A stretch of 64,000 nt of DNA from Siphonodentalium dalli (GCA_032622095.1 CP136063.1:212061982-212125981); one strand, 5' to 3'; shown: positions 9,630 to 19,669, numbered from the stretch's first letter. Notes: generated by a model not told the origin, from the sequence alone. Numbers and translations are program-made.

Positions 9630-11606
9630 GGAACTTTTTTTTATATATAAAATTTGTCATGCCTTTCGGCCTACACCCGATGATATAAATATTCCCTATT
9701 ACCATTACTACTTGACTGTTGTAGCAGCTGCATGCACCCTTTTGGCAATACCGCGGAATGAACAGAGTTCACCAATCATCGGTAGGACCGTGTTGTTTCA
9801 ATGTCCTCAGATCGCGGCCGCCATCTTTGAGAGTTTTCAAGTGAACACTGTTCAAAATTAGTGTTTTGCAACCCCCCCCCCCCCCATCACCATCATGTGT
9901 GTTCACCATTTGTGCAATGCCGCAGAGTGAATAGTATTCACCAATCACCAGTGGTGCCGCAAGGTGTTGTTTCAGTGGTCCCGCTATGTGTTGTTTCAAT
10001 GTCCTCAGATCGCGACCGCCACCTTTGAGGTGACCAGTGTTCAGCTAGTGAACACTGTTCATTAACGTCGTAAACGATCAACCGGCGAATATATCCCATA
10101 ATGCGGACCCCCTCTATATAATCCATGTGTTGTCCCAAAAGTCTAACATTAATTGTAAGGCACTGTGGATGCTCGTTGAAAAAATCAATCCAAGGGAAAA
10201 CCAGCGTTATCGAGCTTGAAACTACTATATCAGACGTGAGTAGACGATCAGACGATTCAGTTATATATTTTTCCGTGGGCTATCAGTGCAAATTTGATGC
10301 AATAAATAGTGTATTGCTCTTGGGGTTTACCCAAAAAAAAAATAGCTTACTCTATTTTGGCGTTTCGGGCCATGCCACCCAATGATGGCATATTTATTGT
10401 CCCCCAAAAAAATGATTTTCGTCCGTCCGTCCGCTGTACCGTCCGTCACACTTTTGAGTACCTTCATGGCGTTAACTCCTCCTGCAGTTTTCATCCTAGA
10501 TATTTAGGAAACTTCAGAATATTGTAGCCCACTGATTGACCCTTAATTTCATTAGCAAAGCGGCATCGACTTGCCATGTTTTCGGGGAAATGTTATAAAA
10601 TTGTTTACGTGCAATGCCGCAATGAACCGTGTTCACCAATATTATGCCCAGTGGTACCGTAATGTGTTGTTTCAATGTCCTCAGATCGTGGCCGCCACCT
10701 TTGGGGTGATAAATGTGCAGGTGACCATAGTTAACATCTTAAGCAATCAAAAGGCGAATATGTCCCATATTGAGCACCCCTATATATATAGAATTAATAT
10801 CGTGTGTAAAAGTCCTACGTTACGTGGGAACCACCGTGGATGCTCAATAAAAAAAAATCATAAGGAAAAAACAGCTTGTTCTATCGATATTGATTTTCCA
10901 ATTTCAGACGTCAGTAAGCGACTCAGTTTTGATATTTTGCAGTTATATCAGTCAAAATTGATTAATTCGTGCGCATGTATTCTAAATTGAATTGTGTGTT
11001 GGCATAGCCGCCACAAGTCACACGACTGACCATTTCACCTACATTCTAGGCCAACACGATCATTTTGAATTTATGGAAAGATGTTATTTTGATTGAAGTT
11101 AATTAAATATACATAATCCGCTCATTAACGCTCCTATATTACTATTTCTTTGGCTTCGGGGGTATAAATATTTGATTCGAGTCGAGGAACCCATCCATCA
11201 AAGTTATCAGATATCGATTTTTGAAATCTGTTATTTCTCCAATTGGACTATTTGGCGGCCAAGAAAATATAGACGAGCCTACCCGACAAACTCTCCATAT
11301 CAAATTGCGTTGAACAAAATATATAACATGTTTTGGAAAATCTTATAAGAGTTGACAAATGTATCACTTGAGACCTTGTTGGGGTTGGGTCCCTACAAGT
11401 AGATATAAACGTATGTTTGGCGTTGTCAAGCGAATAATAATAATAATAAAACATCTTGCAAATTAGATTATATTCACTTGAGAAGTGTGTGTTCATAAAC
11501 CAACTTATTAAATTGGCGTAGCCTTATATACTGAAATAATGTAATTGAAACTGTCAAATAAAATTAAGAATATCATGTCAATTATCTGTCTACTTATTTA
11601 TTTCAG
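9630..11606 (+). repeat. Incomplete unit 1: module region upstream of the exon
   Basis: This is homologous to the intron-like segment of units A-F. It holds three copies of a ~130-bp module with a GCGGAATGAAC or GCAGAGTGAAT start, TTTCAATGTCCTCAGATCG, GCGGCCGCCA-like and AACACTGTTC blocks (about 9750-9860, 9915-10065, 10610-10740). Extra material near 10390-10620, including a cgtccgtccgtccg run, is absent from the other units. The stretch 11040-11340 (cttcgggggtataaatatttgattcgag) is shared only with unit E. There is no TATA box or 96-codon ORF here. Confidence 0.65.
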
Positions 11607-12116
11607 ATGGAGAGAATAGACAATAATGTGGTTATTTGGGACATGGAAGGTGAGGGCAGCATTGAAGAGCAATACATGAGGCTGACAGAGAGTGGGGAAG
11701 GTTCAAATCTGATGTCTAAGAATCGTCGGAAGTCAGTTACTAAAGGCAGGAGACAAAGATCAGTAATGTACAAAGAATATATGAAGGGAGTTTCAACCAA
11801 AAGAATCTCCGCCCAGTACACCAGCCGCACCGAACGAACAATGAGGCGGGGCACACCGACTAGACGATCTCTCAGAAGGCAGGTGCTGGTACGGCAAGCT
11901 GTCAGTGTCGGACTTCCGTTATATGCATCAACACCAAAGCATTCTATATGTCAGCCTTCAGTTGTTAGCTTCTCAACTACGCCGAGTATGGATGGTATCA
12001 AAATGTATTCACGTATTGATGTAGCATCTATAGTCAAAGACCGAAAATATAAACGAGTGGAGAAGAAAAGGAAGAGCTTGGCAAATTTACGACTGAGAAT
12101 TTTCAGCTTCGCGTGA
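11607..12116 (+). CDS. Amplified 169-aa basic protein ORF, copy 1
   Basis: The ATG at 11607 follows directly on ttatttatttcag, a good 3' splice acceptor, so this is probably a terminal coding exon or the only coding exon after a noncoding one. The frame runs 169 codons to TGA, with AATAAA at 12214-12219. The predicted product has an acidic start (residues 1-32, MERIDNNVVIWDMEGEGS) and a strongly basic middle (about 38-95, rich in Arg/Lys, e.g. NRRKSVTKGRRQR). A Ser/Pro-containing segment follows (about 100-130), then a basic tail (KRVEKKRKSLANLRLR). No signal peptide, membrane segment or cysteine pattern is seen. I do not recognise the family. The basic composition would suit nucleic-acid binding or nuclear localisation, but that is inference. 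Unit E carries the same variant set (GSNL, KGVS, PSMDG). Confidence 0.6.
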   Translation: MERIDNNVVIWDMEGEGSIEEQYMRLTESGEGSNLMSKNRRKSVTKGRRQRSVMYKEYMKGVSTKRISAQYTSRTERTMRRGTPTRRSLRRQVLVRQAVSVGLPLYASTPKHSICQPSVVSFSTTPSMDGIKMYSRIDVASIVKDRKYKRVEKKRKSLANLRLRIFSFA

Positions 12117-13271
12117 GATGTTTCGTGCTGAAAAGGAATTACTATTTGCATGAAGTCTGTTTTGTTATGTTTGTCTTTGTTTTTATGATCTTGTTTTGAT
12201 TTTAATATTATTAAATAAACATACACATGTCAAATTCAGAGTATTTTAATTTTGTTACCTATGGATAATCCGTTGTCTGCTAATCAGATCTACTGATATC
12301 ATTACAGAATATAAATGGAAAAATTACCACAGGTCACTTAAATTTCAAGCAAGTAATTTTTTATTTTTTTTAGGACATTCAGTGATCAAAACCGGTTGTA
12401 TAGTACTTGATACTAATTACATATTATGAGAAAACCAATGCAATGAAATTTATCAAATGTTTTCAACTTTTGATATTAGCAGGAACATGCATGTATATAT
12501 ATATCAACCCCTTTCTTGACTAAGTACTCGTTGATGAGTAATTCCCATAAGTAAGGTTCAGATAATAAGCACAAGGGCCATAATGACATATGTAATTTGT
12601 TTAACTTGTTATCTGAACATCTCCCACCATATAATGCACTTGTATTATCTGTTGCCTGCTTATATTTCCTGAACATCCTTCCAAACATAATAGACCATTC
12701 CAATCTATACTTTTATAAATCAATTAACGAATCCATTTAGTAACAAAAGGGGTTTAAAGGCTTGGAAAAGATATAATTAGAGACTTGAACATTAAGTGGG
12801 TAAAATTATATCTGATGTTGTTTATGGGGGGATTTCGAAAAAAAATGTAAATACAATTATACAGTTTACTCATAAACAATTTATGTATACAAATGAACAA
12901 AAATACAATTATTCAAAATTACTCTGACCATTCAATAGTTCATATGTGGGTGATATTAAACAAGACAACATATCATATATTAATTTCTGGCATTCAAAAA
13001 GCCATCACATTTCAAACACAAATGACAGATTTTCAAACTTGATCTAAGTTGAGGGACATCTCAATGTACCATCTTGATTGATATATTGCCATTTTGATAA
13101 CAAAAGCTCCATTAAAATTTGTTCACCCGTCAGTGGGCGATGCTGGTGAATTGAAAACTCAAGTTAGCAGCTTACGACCAATCAGAATGATGTTTTAGTG
13201 ATAAACTTTCATTAGCCATAATAGTAAAAAAAATGCCTTATTCAATATGGATGAGTTCAAGTCTGCAAATA
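12117..13271. other. Unit 1 3' flank
   Basis: This is the conserved 3' flank with the AATAAA signal at 12214. It includes a minus-strand frame (about 12476-12703, containing KQATDNTSALYGGRCS and LWELLINEYLVKKG) that stays open in several units. No gene can be assigned with confidence. A dinucleotide-like TATATATA run sits near 12494. Confidence 0.45.
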
Positions 13272-13641
13272 GTGCGTCTGTCATTTGCAGAATGAGGTCC
13301 CCAGAGGGTAATTTAGTGAGGCTATCCCACACAGCTGGAAAGCTCATTCTGATTTGGCCTCAACTGCTTTGGTAGATCTAGGATCAGATTTGTGACGTTC
13401 ACATATTAGTCACCTCGATTATGCATTTTATATTCTGCAAATTAGGGGGATATAGAATCTGAACAGAAGGGAAAAAGTACTAAACACAATGTTAATTTGA
13501 GACAAAAGGTACTTCCCAGAAGAGGGGGCTTGAGAATAATGAGGTCCTCAGAAAGTGAATTTGTGATGCTAGTCCTCTATGCGGGGTAGCATCACTAAAT
13601 TCACCCTTTTGGGGACCTCATTCTGCAAATGACAGACACAC
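13272..13641. mobile_element. MITE-3 in unit 1 (370 bp, TA flanks)
   Basis: The left end GTGCGTCTGTCATTTGCAG pairs with the right end CTGCAAATGACAGACACAC. The inverted repeat extends about 55 bp through AATGAGGTCCCC and a TTTAGTGA-type block. TA flanks both sides (13270-13271, 13642-13643). A second internal stem (GTGATGCTA ... TAGCATCAC) lies near the right end. TA flanking duplications with long inverted repeats fit a Tc1/mariner-type MITE. Confidence 0.65.
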
Positions 13642-13706
13642 TATTTCATGGCTTGGATGAGTTTTATTATTGAGGTGGACTCTTTCCACCGATAAACAAG
13701 AGGTAC

Positions 13707-13838
13707 TATTGGGGATAGAATGTGCGATTGAACAGAACACGAGGTTTATTGTAACGAAAGAGAGAAAAGTGGTCTTACATAATAGTGACCTTGTAAGAAC
13801 GTATGAGTAATGATAATATAGTGTGTATAGTCACAACA
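13707..13838 (-). repeat. 3' LTR of the BEL/Pao element
   Basis: This 132-bp copy lies at the downstream end of the element on its coding strand. It matches 16426-16557 with no difference that I could see. Confidence 0.9.
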
Positions 13839-13856
13839 TCCTCCCGGCCAGCATGA

Positions 13857-16400
13857 TTAGGCTTGGAATTGAACTATGCCGCGAATTCTTTCAGATGCTC
13901 GCTCGGCTGCAGCTCTCCTCGGTCGACTGTCATTAATTTCACCAGGAATGATACTTGTGTCATGGGGATGAGCGGAATTATCCAAGATGGCCGTAATGTT
14001 AGAGTATACGGCTGTTGCTTCAAAGTCTTGAGTTGTTGTTGTTACGGTTATAGTTTCAACTAACGAGTCGGACATCAACCATTCAGGTCCATTTATCCAC
14101 ATGGTGCACGTTTTGAGCTGCTGTGTCGAGATTCCTCTTGTCAGTAAATCTGCTGGGCTTAACTCAGACGGACAGTATTTCCAATTGTCGACATTTGTAG
14201 AGGACTGTATTTCTTGAACACGATTGGTCAGTTTCTTGTTGGTTCCGGTCCATCCTAGCGCGGCAGTACTGTCAGTCCAGAACTGAAGTTTCAGATCTGG
14301 CATTGTAGTGACAAGCGCGTTATATGTGTTGAATGATTCAGGTTTCTTCGATAGTCGTCGGACCATAGATCGCGTTCTGTTGTAAGCGATTCCAATGTTC
14401 GATGGTAACTCGTCATGGTGGGTTAACCAGGGCGGTTTAGCGAAGTAGCAACAATCTTTGTATGTGAGTGAGTGCTCGGGGTATTCCTCCGCGAAAATTG
14501 TGTCGGTGTCACCAGGGCCGACGCCCAGTGTATCTAAATCCCAAAATCGCTTTAAATCGCATCCGTGTGGTTTGGCTAGTACAAGCATCATTGTCGTATT
14601 CTCTTCACTGATCGAATTTAGCATTTTCGATGGTCCGCATAGTAGGTATCCAACTTTTGACTTTACAGCTATTGGGCCATCTTCGGTTTTGATGAAATGA
14701 TCTTCAACGAAATTGTAGTAAAAGTCGCTTCCGATTAGTATGGATACTTCGAATGAATCATACGGGTAGTCAATAGGGTGAGCCAATGGAAAATTCGTCA
14801 GTTCAGGCATGTTACATCTGGATCTCTTTTCAACTAGAACGGGTTGTGTTATAGTTGGAACCACTAGTGCTTGTACAGGTATGAATGAATTATCACAGTT
14901 TATGTTAACTGTGACAACATCGAGTTGGCGACATATTGTGTTGTCTGATCCAAAAGTGGAAATGTTGAGGTTCTCCTTATTGTGAGGTCGTAAGCCAAGT
15001 TCGCTTACCAGTTTTGAATTGATGAACGTGCGTTGTGAGCCATCGTCAAATAATAAATGACCAGTTGAATGGGTAACACAGTTCTCATCATAAACGTTGG
15101 CTACTGCGGTTTTGAGATATACTTGTTTTCTCGAGACAGTACCTGTTGTAGCAACTACTGCGTCCGTCGTTGGTGTCTTATTGGTTTCTGTTCGTGGAAC
15201 GACTGGTGATGCACTATGGCGATGAATGCTAGTATGATGTTTCGCTTGACAAACAATGCACCGTCTCACAGATCGACATGCGTTTACTTTGTGTTTTCCC
15301 AAACAGTTAAAACATAGATTCGCGTTCATTATGAAATCAATTCGTGCTTGTATATCTTTGACAGATGTGCAATCGGACGGAAAGTGTGGACCTTTGCAGT
15401 AAGTACACGATCGAATGGGACCAAGTGTCGTAGGTTTAGACGTAGAAGTGATGAGAGACGTGATACTACCATCCGTATCTGAAGTTTCACTGTATGAAGG
15501 TGATCGGTAGGGTTGTGGTTTTGGTTGGCAATACTCTAAGACGGACACTTCTATCTGTAGATTTTCTCTGAAATCTTTAAGTTTCCATGCTTTATTTCCA
15601 TGTGCCCTTGCCATGTTTTTTTTCAAATCCATAGGAAGTTTGTCCCACAGCATTGGGAGAAGCATAGTCTCGTACGTGTTTTCGGGGCTTGAGAGTGCCT
15701 GTAACGTGCGAACGGCCGATTCGAGTTGATCAGAAAATCGTCTGATTGAAGATGTATCGTCTGTAGGATGTGGAAGTTCAACGAGCTGCTTCATATACGC
15801 ATCAATAATTTTGTGAGGTTGTCCGAAACGTCCTTTAAGCAATTCGATTGCGATGGGGTAATTTATGCCCGTCAGGGGAAGTCCATCGATGCACGAACTT
15901 GCATCTGCAGTTAGTGAGCTTTTTAAGTATGTGAATTTGTCGATATCGGCAAGTTGAGGACAAGAGTTCACGGATGAGTCAAAAATTTCCCAGAAAGTTG
16001 GCCATTTCAACAAATCACCAGCAAATTTTGGAAGATCTGTTTTTGGCAGATGCACTTTTTTTTCCCTTTTTGGCGATTTGTCCTCCCTGTCGATTTCGGT
16101 AGTTTCAATTTTGAGTGTCAAAGCGTTCAGGGCAATTTCGGCTTCATTTATTCTTTTGTTGAGCCCACATAAATATTCATCACCCTCGATGATAGTACTC
16201 TCGAAGTTGTCGTCACCTTCGTCAAGGAGATCTACTATTCCCGCTTCTAAGTTCTGAAGGGCGGCCATTTTCTTTTTCAGATTGGCCAATATCAACGTCG
16301 TTTCGACCGAATTGGCTTTCGATATGGCTTCGTCGATCCCTTTTAGCATTTTCGAAGTTTGCCCTCGATGGGCTCGCCGTATACGTAGCTGCTTGTCCAT
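13857..16400 (-). CDS. Internally deleted Gag-protease-Pol polyprotein (BEL/Pao)
   Basis: The first ATG of the frame is at 16400 (MDKQLRIRR). The open frame reaches upstream to the LTR edge, but only through non-ATG codons. Domains in order, approximate residues: N-terminal coiled coil 10-110; BEL Gag core with LPKFAGDLLKWPTFW near 120 and an RFGQPH block near 190; zinc knuckles CTYCKGPHFPSDC and CFNCLGKHKVNAC plus CIVCQAKHH (330-405); retropepsin LLFDDGSQRTFI near 447 with a SDFYYNFV/VGYLLCGP tail; the Pol linker starting FWDLDTLG near 615. Then, with no RT palm, comes an RNase H segment (FWTDSTAALGW near 703, CPSELSPADLLTRG near 740). Integrase is absent and the usual basic C-terminus (SRPRRAAAERASERI) ends the protein. 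Both losses keep the frame, so a Gag-protease protein could be made, but mobility would need RT and integrase supplied in trans. Confidence 0.88.
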   Translation of the reverse strand: MDKQLRIRRAHRGQTSKMLKGIDEAISKANSVETTLILANLKKKMAALQNLEAGIVDLLDEGDDNFESTIIEGDEYLCGLNKRINEAEIALNALTLKIETTEIDREDKSPKREKKVHLPKTDLPKFAGDLLKWPTFWEIFDSSVNSCPQLADIDKFTYLKSSLTADASSCIDGLPLTGINYPIAIELLKGRFGQPHKIIDAYMKQLVELPHPTDDTSSIRRFSDQLESAVRTLQALSSPENTYETMLLPMLWDKLPMDLKKNMARAHGNKAWKLKDFRENLQIEVSVLEYCQPKPQPYRSPSYSETSDTDGSITSLITSTSKPTTLGPIRSCTYCKGPHFPSDCTSVKDIQARIDFIMNANLCFNCLGKHKVNACRSVRRCIVCQAKHHTSIHRHSASPVVPRTETNKTPTTDAVVATTGTVSRKQVYLKTAVANVYDENCVTHSTGHLLFDDGSQRTFINSKLVSELGLRPHNKENLNISTFGSDNTICRQLDVVTVNINCDNSFIPVQALVVPTITQPVLVEKRSRCNMPELTNFPLAHPIDYPYDSFEVSILIGSDFYYNFVEDHFIKTEDGPIAVKSKVGYLLCGPSKMLNSISEENTTMMLVLAKPHGCDLKRFWDLDTLGVGPGDTDTIFAEEYPEHSLTYKDCCYFAKPPWLTHHDELPSNIGIAYNRTRSMVRRLSKKPESFNTYNALVTTMPDLKLQFWTDSTAALGWTGTNKKLTNRVQEIQSSTNVDNWKYCPSELSPADLLTRGISTQQLKTCTMWINGPEWLMSDSLVETITVTTTTQDFEATAVYSNITAILDNSAHPHDTSIIPGEINDSRPRRAAAERASERIRGIVQFQA

Positions 16401-16425
16401 CTCTAAAACGATTCGAGGGACCAAA

Positions 16426-16557
16426 TATTGGGGATAGAATGTGCGATTGAACAGAACACGAGGTTTATTGTAACGAAAGAGAGAAAAGTGGTCTTACATA
16501 ATAGTGACCTTGTAAGAACGTATGAGTAATGATAATATAGTGTGTATAGTCACAACA
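16426..16557 (-). repeat. 5' LTR of the BEL/Pao element
   Basis: This 132-bp copy lies at the upstream end on the coding strand. It contains AATAAA (in ACAATAAACC) and would drive transcription toward lower coordinates. It is followed by the probable primer-binding site at about 16409-16424. Confidence 0.9.
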
Positions 16558-17443
16558 GGTACACTGTCGCGTGGCATTTGCCCCCGACCATATCAATTCG
16601 GATTAAGCATGGACGAAACTGCGGATATCCGAGGAGCTATATGTGACCATTCCAAAAGAAGTTCGTACTAGAAATTCCGGAAACCCAAAAACAAGCGATC
16701 CGGAAACCCAAAAACAAGCGAAAATTCAAATTTTCTAAGTTGAAAAAAGGGCCATAACTCTGGCAAAAATCATCAGATCATACCCAAATTCGCACTTGAC
16801 ATGTATTTTCATATAACTGGTCCACAAAAATAAGGGATTTGCAATCGTACCACCAAAGCTCACGCTGTCATCTGGAAACCCCAAAAAACAAGAGAAAAAT
16901 TGAATTTTCTAAGTAAAAAAAGGGCCATAACTCTGGCGAAAATGGGTGGACGAAACCCGCACTTTCTAAACACAAGCACAAAATTCTTGTTTTCTAATAG
17001 GTGTTCTTATAAGCTAGAATGTTTCTCTTAATTCTAGAAAACAATTATAGACAACAGAATATGTGATAAATGTGAATAACGTTTTCTAAACGTGTTCTAA
17101 GAATATTATTTCTTAAAATGAAAACATAAATCTCAAATGAAGAAATATTTTCTTGATAGAAAATAGTTTCGGTATAAGTGTCTATTCGTTCCCGCCCATA
17201 CGCAGTAGAAGCACATGGACATCCCCGGAATAAAGATGGGTGTTGAAACCACACATAGTGTACTATTTCCCAAATCAAATATCACATTAAATAAGACTAC
17301 ACAAAATAGTGATGTCTCTCTGTAACGGAGTGGAGAATTATTAGTATTATCATTTTAAACATCAATATTTTAAACTAGTTATGGCAGGTTCCCTTCGGGG
17401 GCCTCCATCCACAATCAGATGACCATGTGGTCCCTTTGTCCTC
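16558..17443. repeat. GGGCCATAACTCTGG block of unit 1
   Basis: Two ~173-bp-spaced copies carry GGAAACCC(C)AAAAA, AATTTTCTAAGT and GGGCCATAACTCTGG. They are preceded by a short tandem of ccggaaacccaaaaacaagcg. Units A, B, D and E keep only one full copy, and unit A's deletion end point differs from the others. The GGGCCATAACTC motif recalls repeats common in bivalve genomes (recollection, not checked). The 77-codon minus frame within 17045-17278 has no support beyond being open. Confidence 0.55.
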
Positions 17444-18408
17444 AAGAGGACGAACACCTGCGATCGCCCATACGAGCGTGAGGTGTATCATAAGGAATAC
17501 ATCATATATGAAGTCTGACAATGCATAAGAGGAAGAACACCGGCGATCGCCCATAACAGTGTGACGTGTATAAGGAATTCAGTCATATATGGAGTTTGGC
17601 AATGCATAAGAGGACGAACACCGACGATCGACCATACGAGAGTGACGTGTATGAGAAGGAATTCAGTTATATATGAAGTTTGGCAATGCATAAGAGGACG
17701 AACACCGGCGATCGACCATACGAGCGTGACGTGTATCATAAGGAATTCAGTTATATATGGAGTCTGATAATGCATAAGAGGATGAACACTGGCGATCGTC
17801 CACACGAGAGTGACGTGTATGAGAAGGAATTCAGTCATATATGGAGTCTGACAATGCATAATAGGACGAACACCGGCGATCGTCCATACAAGTGTGGCGT
17901 GTATCAGAAGGAATTCAGTTATGTATGGAGTCTTGCAAAGCATAAGAGGACGAACACCGGCGATCGACCATACGAGCGTGACGTGTATCACAAGGAATTC
18001 AGTCATATATGGAGTCTGACAATGCATAAAAGGACGAACACTGGCGATCGTCCATATGAGAGTGACGTGTATGAGAAGGAATTCAGTCATATGTGGAGTC
18101 TGACAATGCATAAGAGGACGAACACCGGCGATCGTCCATACGAGTGTGACGTGTATCAGAAGGAATTTAGTTATATGTGGAGTCTGACAATGCATAAGAG
18201 GACGAACACCGGCGATCGTCCATACGAGTGTGACGTGTATCAGAAGGAATTCAGTTATATGTGGAGTCTGACAATGCATAAGAGGAAGAACACCGGCGAT
18301 CGACCATACGAGCGTGACGTGTATCATAAGGAATTCAGTCATATATGGAGTCTGACAATGCATAAGAGAACGAACACCGGTGATCGACCATACGAGAGTG
18401 ACGTGTAT
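17444..18408 (+). pseudogene. Degenerate C2H2 zinc-finger array, unit A (~11 repeats)
   Basis: These are 84-bp (28-codon) tandem repeats translating to the C2H2 scaffold with linker TGDRP, the conserved Phe (KEF) and Leu (SL), and first His. In every repeat the second Cys is Tyr (DVY) and the second His is Asn (KRTN). The first Cys is often Arg or Ser (YERDVY, YESDVY). A zinc site cannot form in any repeat. The helix positions are nearly invariant (Y/H, I/M/V, W, S, M). The first two repeats carry frame damage (a TAA where sister repeats read TAC). Two repeats present in unit B are missing. The frame ends inside repeat 'R' (LCMWERLLKVSVF). It is best read as a satellite-like array derived from a zinc-finger gene. 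Confidence 0.8.
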
Positions 18409-19254
18409 TTGTGTATGTGGGAGCGTCTTTTAAAGGTCTCCGTTTTTTGAAACCCGTTTAGTTACTGTCTGATCTGAAAGCAAGTGTTTTATGTCAAACT
18501 CCATACAACGCCCTCTACGTTATCACTGCGATATAGCACTGCCACAAGGATGGTACTTTGCAGATGATAAATCTATTTTTACATATCGTCGCGGAACAAT
18601 ATTTAGTCACCTATTATCTTGTTTTGACCACCAAATTTTTTTTTAAGTTTCCAATAATGGTAATTCTTTCGGTATTGATAAGAACAATATGAACTGAGCC
18701 AGACATAGACAATTTTAATCCTAAAACATAAGAACTAAAAACACGGTAAGAAATCCTTACCAATTAATGTCCTTATGGCAGTGGTATATCAGCGGAGCGA
18801 TAGGAGATAACTCTGCCTGGAGTTTGGTTTTATGTATCTCTCCAATATGATTAAACTATGTTTGATCGAAGGGTTGTATTGAATGCAGATACGTTATTCC
18901 TATGTATCTGACTACTGGCATGGTGGCAACTTTTAACACGGCGGACTCTTTCACATGCAAAACACAGGCAACAAGAAAACCATAGTCGGAAATGGTAACG
19001 CGCTCAAAATCATATATATCAGTGAGCTGCAGAACGAAACATATGTATAACAGTTGAAATATAAGACTTACAAATTATCTTTTAAATTTCTTTTATTGGT
19101 AATTGACATAGCTTGTCACAAACCAAAAATCAACATTATTGACTTAATAATGTAAAGGACAATAAACGAAATTGAAATTCCCAACTACACCTTTTACCGG
19201 ACTCGGCCTCCTGGTCGCGCAGTTCGACTTTTAAACCGGAAAAAAACAATTATC
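18409..19254. repeat. Repeat 'R' fragment and promoter-upstream DNA, unit A
   Basis: The GGGAGCGTCTTTTAAAGG arm of repeat 'R' abuts the last finger repeat. MITE-1 follows (18495-18826), then ~190 bp of 'R' interior, then about 240 bp of promoter-upstream sequence. Relative to units D-F, a ~130-bp piece (tacccatgcttcaatg to ccgacgacaac) is absent here and in units B and C. Confidence 0.65.
18495..18826. mobile_element. MITE-1, unit A
   Basis: This is the same insertion as copy a (TSD GTTTTATGT at 18486-18494 and 18827-18835), inherited through amplification of the unit. It is not a fresh transposition. Confidence 0.8.
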
Positions 19255-19262
19255 TATAAATA
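19255..19262 (+). promoter_or_regulatory. TATA box, unit A
   Basis: TATAAATA lies 124 bp upstream of the 96-codon ORF start. A transcription start would be expected about 30 bp downstream, near gctgTCATTCAAG. It is conserved in all units. Confidence 0.5.
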
Positions 19263-19378
19263 AAACGCCCATCTGACCACAGCTGTCATTCAAGATTATT
19301 CACGTTTCCGGTAACTCAGCGAGAGCTCCTCGCTTATTCTAGAGTGACCGTTGATTTTTCTGTCGGGCGTGTCTGACC

Positions 19379-19669
19379 ATGGGTGATTTAATCCCCAGCT
19401 TAGTCCGCAACGTGCTGAGCGGCTACCAATCTGCCCATTGTATTAGCTGGTCTCTCCAGATTGGACGTGGTGTTGAAGTTCCAGGTCACCCCGGTAGAAC
19501 CCTCTACCGGTCGTGGCCTGGAAGGACCGATCGGACTCCACCGGTCCGGGGCTGCCGGGACCACACGAAAGAAGCGAAAGACTCCACCAGGGGCGGAATC
19601 GACCACCACCGTCCCTGCGACGCCGAGTTACCGCTAATTAAAAGACGGAACATTTTTTGTTCTCCATAA
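19379..19669 (+). CDS. 96-codon ORF in GC-rich promoter-proximal segment, unit A
   Basis: The start has good context (gaccATGGgt), about 90 bp after the expected transcription start. It begins MGDLIPSLVRNVLSGYQSAH, continues into an Arg/Gly/Pro/His-rich middle (RTLYRSWPGRTDRTPPVRGC), and ends near LIKRRNIFCSP in AT-rich repeat sequence. The region is far richer in GC than its surroundings and is open on the minus strand too. That weakens the case for coding and fits a CpG-rich first exon or leader. Possible donor-like sites (CCAG|GTCACC, CCCG|GTAGAA) occur inside it, but splicing from either to the 169-codon exon would shift the frame. The family is unrecognised. Confidence 0.4.
   Translation: MGDLIPSLVRNVLSGYQSAHCISWSLQIGRGVEVPGHPGRTLYRSWPGRTDRTPPVRGCRDHTKEAKDSTRGGIDHHRPCDAELPLIKRRNIFCSP

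Larger units (their letters stand above)
13707..16557 (-). mobile_element. Non-autonomous BEL/Pao LTR retrotransposon
   Basis: Two matching 132-bp LTRs (13707-13838 and 16426-16557) enclose one long minus-strand ORF. GGTAC is duplicated at 13702-13706 and 16558-16562. The empty site aggtacactgtcg is present in units A, B, D and E, so the insertion is precise. On the coding strand the LTR begins TGTTGTGACT and ends CCCCAATA. TGGTCCCTCGAATCG, two bases after the 5' LTR, is the probable primer-binding site, and GGCCGGGAGGA just before the 3' LTR is the probable polypurine tract. At 2.85 kb it is much shorter than a full BEL/Pao element, because most of RT and all of integrase are missing. Near-identical LTRs indicate recent insertion. 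Confidence 0.92.

Noticed and set aside
17045-17278. 77-codon minus frame (MIWEIVHYVWFQ...) repeated before several arrays
   Set aside because: It is carried along by unit duplication. No start context, domain or composition suggests coding, and it is in AT-rich repeat DNA.
17488-18363. Long minus-strand ORF in the finger array (291 codons, MHCQTPYMTEFL repeats)
   Set aside because: It is the antisense of 84-bp zinc-finger-derived repeats and is open only because the period is a multiple of three. The hydrophobic repeats have no independent support.
19400-19609. 69-codon minus frame opposite the 96-codon ORF
   Set aside because: GC-rich DNA has few stops on either strand. The + frame has the better start context and a TATA box on its side.
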